DNA of 64,000 bases, from contig OX940865.1 of the NCBI GenBank assembly GCA_954871525.1, forward strand, positions 20,196,420 to 20,260,419. The letters run 5' to 3'. Made by a program: the position numbers and the translations under genes. The DNA comes from Parietaria judaica. Lineage: Eukaryota; Streptophyta; Magnoliopsida; Rosales; Urticaceae. This document shows, in pieces, positions 61,301-64,000 of the stretch. The notes under the pieces were generated by a model. That model had not been told where the DNA came from. It was given only the letters and a program-made list of their open reading frames with translations, and made no database searches. The first letter of the stretch is position 1. Each line of letters opens with the position of its first letter.

Positions 61301-63662
61301 GTTTTTAACTCGTGAAAACCGGTAACTTAATTTTTTTTTTAATCATATGATACGGTACCTTATATATGTTATGATTTGGATTAAGCTACTTTCTTGATTT
61401 GACCTATGCTATGCTAGCATGTTCTTTTGATTTGAAATATTATAACTATTTATTCGGACTTTGAGATTTTTTTTTTATTTCTTAAAAACCGGTTTTGACT
61501 GAGAAATTCGATAACTGATTACTAAAAAAAATTAATCGATGTTCAAGAAGAAAAACATGGGTGCTGGGGTTCTATTTATGAAAACTGAATAACTATAACC
61601 AGTAGTGAAAAAGGGATATATGCGGCATAAGTACACGTAAAGTAGTGTTTTGGGGCAGCATAATCCCGTTGTTTGTTTATCAAAGGTTAAGTGTGTTAAT
61701 TAACCCTGGATAAACAAACCACATTATTATGCCCGCCCTACACGACTTTATGGTTACTTAAGCCACCGTATTCCCTTAAACAAATACCCAAATAACTGAT
61801 TATCAGGTTCGGTTTCACCCCTAGGCATATAAATATCAGCTTATTCTGATCCTTACAAAGTGTGCTAACGATGAGACCTATGTAAACGAAGGCAGTTTTT
61901 CTCGTGGGATGAAGGAGCTTGCTACGCTCCCAAAGAGATATGGAACAGCATGATGTTGGTTCACTGGGGTAACACAAACTCGAAGCATAATCACTCGACC
62001 ACGGCGTATTGGGGCGACCAATGGGATACCATTTCCTCTGACAGAAGAGGAAACCATTCGTGCTTTGATCCTCGTAAAGATCTCGTTCTTCCCGCTTGGA
62101 AGAGACCCGATGTTGATTCCTTGAGATTGAAACTCTGGTCGAGGTATGTATTGACTTCGTAATAGGAAAGAGTTTTAATTATCTATTTTATTTTTTAGGG
62201 ATATTAGTGGAAAATTTTCTATTGAACATCATTAGATGAGTTTTTCGGTCTAATTATTGAATCTTGTTTATCCCGGGTCCTATCAGTATGTGTCAATGGG
62301 ATCGGGAGAGAGAAAATAGGTTATATATATTATTCTGAATCGATATATATAATATTTCTTCAAGTGTACTTGTTTGAGTACAAGCCTTTTTTTTTATATA
62401 ATTTTGTATATTTCAGACCACTTGAGATGCGGAAGACGCTATTCTACTTCAACGGGAATCTGGGCCCAGCTTACGAAGGTGGAAGACCTGAAGCATCGTA
62501 AGTCATAGTTTCCGGACCAGTTTCTGGTTTTCTTTTGAATTATGGGTTGGTCGCAATATATTGTTTAAAACTATCTCCGAACTAGACTGTGTCAACGAGT
62601 CTGATCTCAATCCGATCATTTTTCTGTTTTAGTCCTCCAATTAAAGAAGCGGTTTTCTTGTGCAGATACAGCATGGGAATCAGACAGAAGCTAGCTGAGG
62701 AGTTCGGGTCAAGCCCCAACAAGAAAGGTCAGCTCGGACAACAACACGCAAACGACGTTGTTGTTACTCCTCTGCGTTCCGGCGATTATCACGTTTCTTT
62801 AGCCAACTCAACTTTCTGCGGGGTATTTCCGGGAGACGGTTGGAGCGGTCGTATGGAAGATAGTATCTTACAAGGGTGTATCCCCGTAGTCATTCAGGTA
62901 AAATTGCTTTTTCAATTAGGACTGTGTAATTGATAGTAATACTCCCCTCGAAGTTTAGTTTGTGGCAGAAATACCCGTAGCCCCAGACGCAAAAAACACT
63001 GAAAACTTTAACCTGTGCCCAACGGGTGACTTGCTCGAGGGTATGTCAATTTATTACTGAACAAAGCAATGTACTTATTGGACTATGGTGAACGCACTGA
63101 CGGAGTTCATTATGGAACAATTGTTAAAATAAAAAATCCTACGAGATTGGAGAAAAAAATTGAAGAAAGTAATCTCGGCACAAGTTATTATTATTTTTGT
63201 TCGTTTTTTAACTGTGACTGTTTGATGAACAAGGGGTATTGTTGCTAACTTGCTATAACTTAAAGTTCTTACTTCACATTTCATCTGTTTAGGACGGGAT
63301 TTATCTACCCTACGAGAATGTGCTAAACTACGACAGCTTTGCCGTTCGTATAAGCGAAGATGAAATTCCAAATTTGATAAATATTCTCCGGGTATGCTTC
63401 ATTACCCTCAACGTACTCTATTTACTCAAGTCTTTATTGTCAAGGAACCGAGTTAATGCCGTTTCCAATTGTGCAGGCCTTTAATAGAACCGAAGTAGAA
63501 TTCAAGCAAGGAAACGTCCAGAAAATCTGGCAGAGGTTTCTCCATCGCGACTCGATTATGCTCGAAGCTGAAAGGCAGATGACGGCTTTTGGCCGAAAGG
63601 ACGACTGGGCTGTCGAGTTCTCGAAATATGTCGAAGATGACGTCTTTTCAACATTTGTACAG
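58336..63662 (+). CDS. ExAD: ExAD-like GT47 (exostosin family) arabinosyltransferase, 13 exons, last exon beyond window
   Basis: Arabidopsis ExAD (At3g57630) adds the fourth arabinose to extensin hydroxyproline glycans in the Golgi. Exons: 58336-58665, 58747-58840, 59160-59346, 59474-59729, 60127-60342, 60690-60776, 60868-61002, 61136-61249, 61896-62143, 62417-62497, 62666-62897, 63293-63391, 63477-63662. They join in frame to 755 aa. Order: signal anchor (about 13-36), Cys-rich EGF-like segment [20 protein letters not shown], a second one [16 protein letters not shown], then the exostosin domain from [13 protein letters not shown] (about 343), including [29 protein letters not shown] and [16 protein letters not shown]. 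After VQ at 63662 a donor gtatca follows, and roughly 40 C-terminal residues should lie past 64000. No lesions were seen. Confidence 0.93.
59822..59982. mobile_element. 161-bp MITE in ExAD intron 4
   Basis: The termini are cagtagaacctcgataaat and its inverted form (..atctatcgaggttctactg). Same family as 46700-46873 and 34585-35225. It lies fully inside the intron between 59729 and 60127. Confidence 0.85.
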
Positions 63663-64000
63663 GTATCATCGGATCTTTCTAGTTCAGATCATCGATCTTT
63701 ATATATGCCGACAGGACTCCCCAGTGAAACCATGATCTGAAACCGGCATTTTGGGCTTACCTTTTGCCGGCAACTTTTTTTTTTCTTCTTCAGGATTTCA
63801 TCAACCTATCTCGGTCCTCTTTTAATAATAATAATAATAAAAAAAAACAGTATTTTCAGGTACCGAAACCAGGACCGGGATTTTTTTTTTCTTCTCTTCT
63901 ATGAGATAATCAGGACCGGTAAAAAAAAGGTTTTGTACCGGTTAAAAAAAAATACAAGAAAACTATAACGCTCAATGATAAGCCAAAAAACCCTGAACCC
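63663..64000 (+). other. ExAD-like last intron, running off the window
   Basis: Starts with a splice donor after exon 13. It holds an AAT repeat (63823-63840) and pyrimidine-rich runs. No further exon was found before the edge. Confidence 0.55.

Noticed and set aside
1..64000. CRISPR arrays, operons, bacterial-type terminators or riboswitches
   Set aside because: The window is plant nuclear DNA. The short tandem arrays seen lack CRISPR-like spacing or are parts of transposable elements.

Overview
This is nuclear DNA of a flowering plant, almost certainly a eudicot. Multi-exon genes with GT-AG introns sit in AT-rich intergenic DNA full of MITEs, solo LTRs and retroelement debris, and the families present (oxidosqualene cyclase, CYP71-type P450, BAHD acyltransferase, CC-NBS-LRR, LPAT2, ExAD) are plant families. 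I cannot name the species. All exon structures were worked out by eye from splice sites and family alignments held in memory; no database search was run.

Left half (1-37.8 kb): a candidate triterpene biosynthetic gene cluster, partly decayed. An apparently intact 13-exon oxidosqualene cyclase (OSC, 1454-10127, +, 761 aa) is followed by an intact two-exon CYP71-type P450 (17278-19225, -, 506 aa). Next come a second OSC copy reduced to exons 1-3 with stops (27299-28359, +), a BAHD acyltransferase with one frameshift and no C-terminus (30872-32028, -), and a GC-rich SDR dehydrogenase pseudogene (37041-37780, +). Cyclase, oxidase, acyltransferase and dehydrogenase are the usual partners for building and decorating a triterpene, so the reading is an OSC+P450 core with former tailoring genes now lost. 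The second OSC copy carries its own duplicated promoter. Its 5' part is nearly identical to the first copy, but the similarity drops sharply inside exon 2, which looks like gene conversion or a recombination joint.

Transposable elements between these genes include a 2.77-kb solo LTR with a CGGGT target duplication nested in an older LTR, a LINE 3' end, a Mutator-like transposase relic, several long-TIR MITEs with clear target duplications, a 990-bp hAT-like element with GC-rich tandem repeats, and three related non-autonomous elements, two of them carrying GC-rich gene-like fragments.

Right half (38-64 kb): ordinary single genes. These are a four-exon CC-NBS-LRR immune receptor (38170-43851, -, 1364 aa), an 11-exon LPAT2-type lysophosphatidate acyltransferase (47549-51502, -, 380 aa), and the first 13 exons of an ExAD-like GT47 arabinosyltransferase (58336 to the right edge, +) whose last exon lies outside the window.
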